NCBI GenBank assembly: GCA_903813345.2
Contig: CAIIXF020000009.1
Location: 29,922,740 to 29,986,739, forward strand
Source of the DNA: Owenia fusiformis
Lineage: Eukaryota; Annelida; Polychaeta; Sabellida; Oweniidae
DNA length: 64,000 nucleotides
Direction of reading: 5' to 3'
How positions within the stretch are numbered: position 1 is the first letter of the stretch; every line of letters begins with the position of its first letter. The notes below the pieces were generated by a model that saw only the letters and a list, made by a program, of their open reading frames with translations, searched no databases and was not told the DNA's origin. Made by a program: the position numbers and the translations under genes. Positions 62,301-64,000 of this stretch are shown piece after piece.

Positions 62301-63121
62301 GTAAAACATATTATACCATGAGCAATATAAAAATATCATTTAATCAGTCACCTTTGTCCACGGTGACCAAGAGTTAACAGTGCAAATTGGCCCGGTCGTG
62401 TTTTCTCAGACTCTTAAGTCGTGTTTTTTGGAAAATTTGAGAGGTAGGTTGATAAATTTGGTCATGAAATTGCTGTCACTTGACTTTATGTAAAAGTAAG
62501 TAATTTATATTCCTTTCCATACTATATAGTTTAACTTCAGGTATCCGTAAACGTGTTATTTGCACGAATCGTATGCTATAGTCGTGTTATATCGGAAAGT
62601 GAGCAAATCTGTCAGTCTTATACATATTTTTGCCTGAAAACCACTAGCCTGACTTGTATTCAATAAATACATCGATTCATAAGGAAAGCATCCACAATAT
62701 GTGTGAAAACCACAAGTTAGAAGAGCTTAAATAAGTAGCAATTGACCGAATAATATTTTTTAGATTAAACTCTTTGGACATGTTCAAAAGATTGCGATTA
62801 ATGACGTTGACTTGTTACTGGAAACATTTAGACGTGTAGAGACATTGAGGTTTAACGCTTTGGAAGTGGGAAACAGCACAATTAACATTATGTATCTCCC
62901 AAAAAATGGAAGAAGTTGTTGTCTGAGTAATACTATCTTAATTATAAATGATTAACAATAATCAATTGTACGACATAATTTGTCAAGATTGATCTATGGA
63001 ATCATTACAGAATTTGATACTTATTCGTAAATCAAAATGGTTAGAATCAGACACGCAAGGTTAATGCAAGCGAGCTTTGCCTCGTTGCTCGTCGTTTTGA
63101 AAATTTGAGTAGTCATATTTA

Positions 63122-64000
63122 TCCCATCGAACAAAGTTCGGAGGGATATAGGGAACGCCTCCGTCCGTCCGTCCGTCCGTCCGTACGTACGTACGTCCGT
63201 CCGTCCGTCCGTCCGTCCGTCCGTCCGTCCGTCCGTCTGTCCGTCCGTCCGTCCGGGCAATAACTCAAATACCGTTGGCCCGATTTTGTTCATATTTTGT
63301 ACACATATACCCTATGGGAGTAGAAGTTCTGCTCAAAAGCCGATTTTCAAAATGGCCGCTCATTTCAAAATGGCGGCCATTTTAGTGCCGATTTTACAGT
63401 AATTTAGGTGTAATATGTAAAACTGTAATAGCAATATGTTTTAAATGTAAAAAAATTATAAAGGACATTAATAATGCTACAAATGTAGATTAAAGAAGCA
63501 CATGGCAGCCATCTTGAAAAATGGCGGCCTTTACTCGTCATTTTACGATTTTTGCTGTAACTCAAAAAATAGTGGAGCGATTTTGTTCATATTTGGTATG
63601 TGAATACTATAAGCATTGCACACTGTCTAAAGACACTTTTGGTAGAAGGTGGCCATTTTTCAAAATGGCCGCCATTTTAACATATTTTACTATAACTCGA
63701 AAAGTAGTGGAGCGATTTTGTTCATATTTGGTATGTGAATACTATAAGCATGGCACACTGTCCTATGACACTTTGGGTAGAAGGTAGACATTTTGAAAAT
63801 AAAATTGAAAAATGGCCGCCATTTTAACGTATTTTACTATAACTCGAAAAGTAGTTGAGCGATTTTGTTCATATTTGGTATGTGAATACTATAAGCATGG
63901 CACACTGTCCTATGACACTTTTGGTAGAAGGCGGCCATTTTGGAAATTTTTTTGAAAAGACCGCCATTTTAACGTATTTTACTATAACTCGAAAAGTAGT
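63122..64000. mobile_element. TCCCATCGAAC element, second copy, running off the window
   Basis: Begins TCCCATCGAACAAAGTTCGG, as at 47811. It contains a (GTCC)n microsatellite at 63160-63256, then repeated units of about 150 bases with AATGGCCGCCATTTTAAC and AACTCGAAAAGTAGTGGAGC (about 63550, 63690, 63840, 63985). ORFs through it are repeat shadows. Confidence 0.75.

Noticed and set aside
63021-63293. Minus-strand ORF with repeated TDGR
   Set aside because: Translation of the GTCC microsatellite.

Overview
This is a eukaryotic, AT-rich, intron- and transposon-dense window from an invertebrate animal genome. All genes are split by GT-AG introns. Multi-domain cadherin, RING and NHL proteins, MITE-like elements, a mariner relic, a LINE relic and a DIRS-like retroelement point to a marine invertebrate. 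Several repeat families (GTCCGTCCG-rich and 'AATGGCCGCCATTTT' types) look familiar from lophotrochozoans such as molluscs, but the species cannot be fixed from sequence alone.

Plus strand: one very large gene spans at least 2699-62300. I resolve 36 coding exons, all phase 0, giving about 1,886 codons of uninterrupted cadherin repeats (about 18). Both gene ends lie outside the window: there is no start, signal peptide, transmembrane segment or stop. Each cadherin repeat is built from a long exon (about 62 codons, 'A') and a short exon (about 42 codons, 'B'). The A and B exons each alternate between two subtypes, so the gene is a chain of about nine two-domain, four-exon super-repeats.

Minus strand: a second gene lies wholly inside the 32.7-kb cadherin intron between exons 20 and 21 (19894-52584). 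Read 51987 to 25139, it encodes a RING finger, a charged coiled coil, a 708-codon exon with a nucleotidyltransferase-like (GS...DxE) domain and C-terminal TPR, four small coiled-coil exons, a tandem array of 24 intact near-identical exons (23 of 96 nt and one of 75 nt, period 206 or 203 bp including introns), one more coiled-coil exon, and a terminal NHL-type beta-propeller exon. All exons are phase 0 and joining them gives about 2,016 residues. It resembles a TRIM-NHL E3 ligase with no visible B-box and with an inserted nucleotidyltransferase-like module and an expanding coiled-coil stalk. This is the strongest candidate for an undescribed system here.

Mobile and repeated DNA: 1-2160 holds the 5' part of a tyrosine-recombinase-type (DIRS-like) retrotransposon on the minus strand. 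Intron 7 carries a 4.4-kb element with about 570-bp inverted arms. The big intron holds a 1.0-kb mariner relic, several MITE/foldback elements (some nested three deep), a 12 x 90-bp minisatellite and an interrupted LINE. The right edge enters a GTCCG-rich repeat. No tRNA, rRNA or CRISPR was seen.
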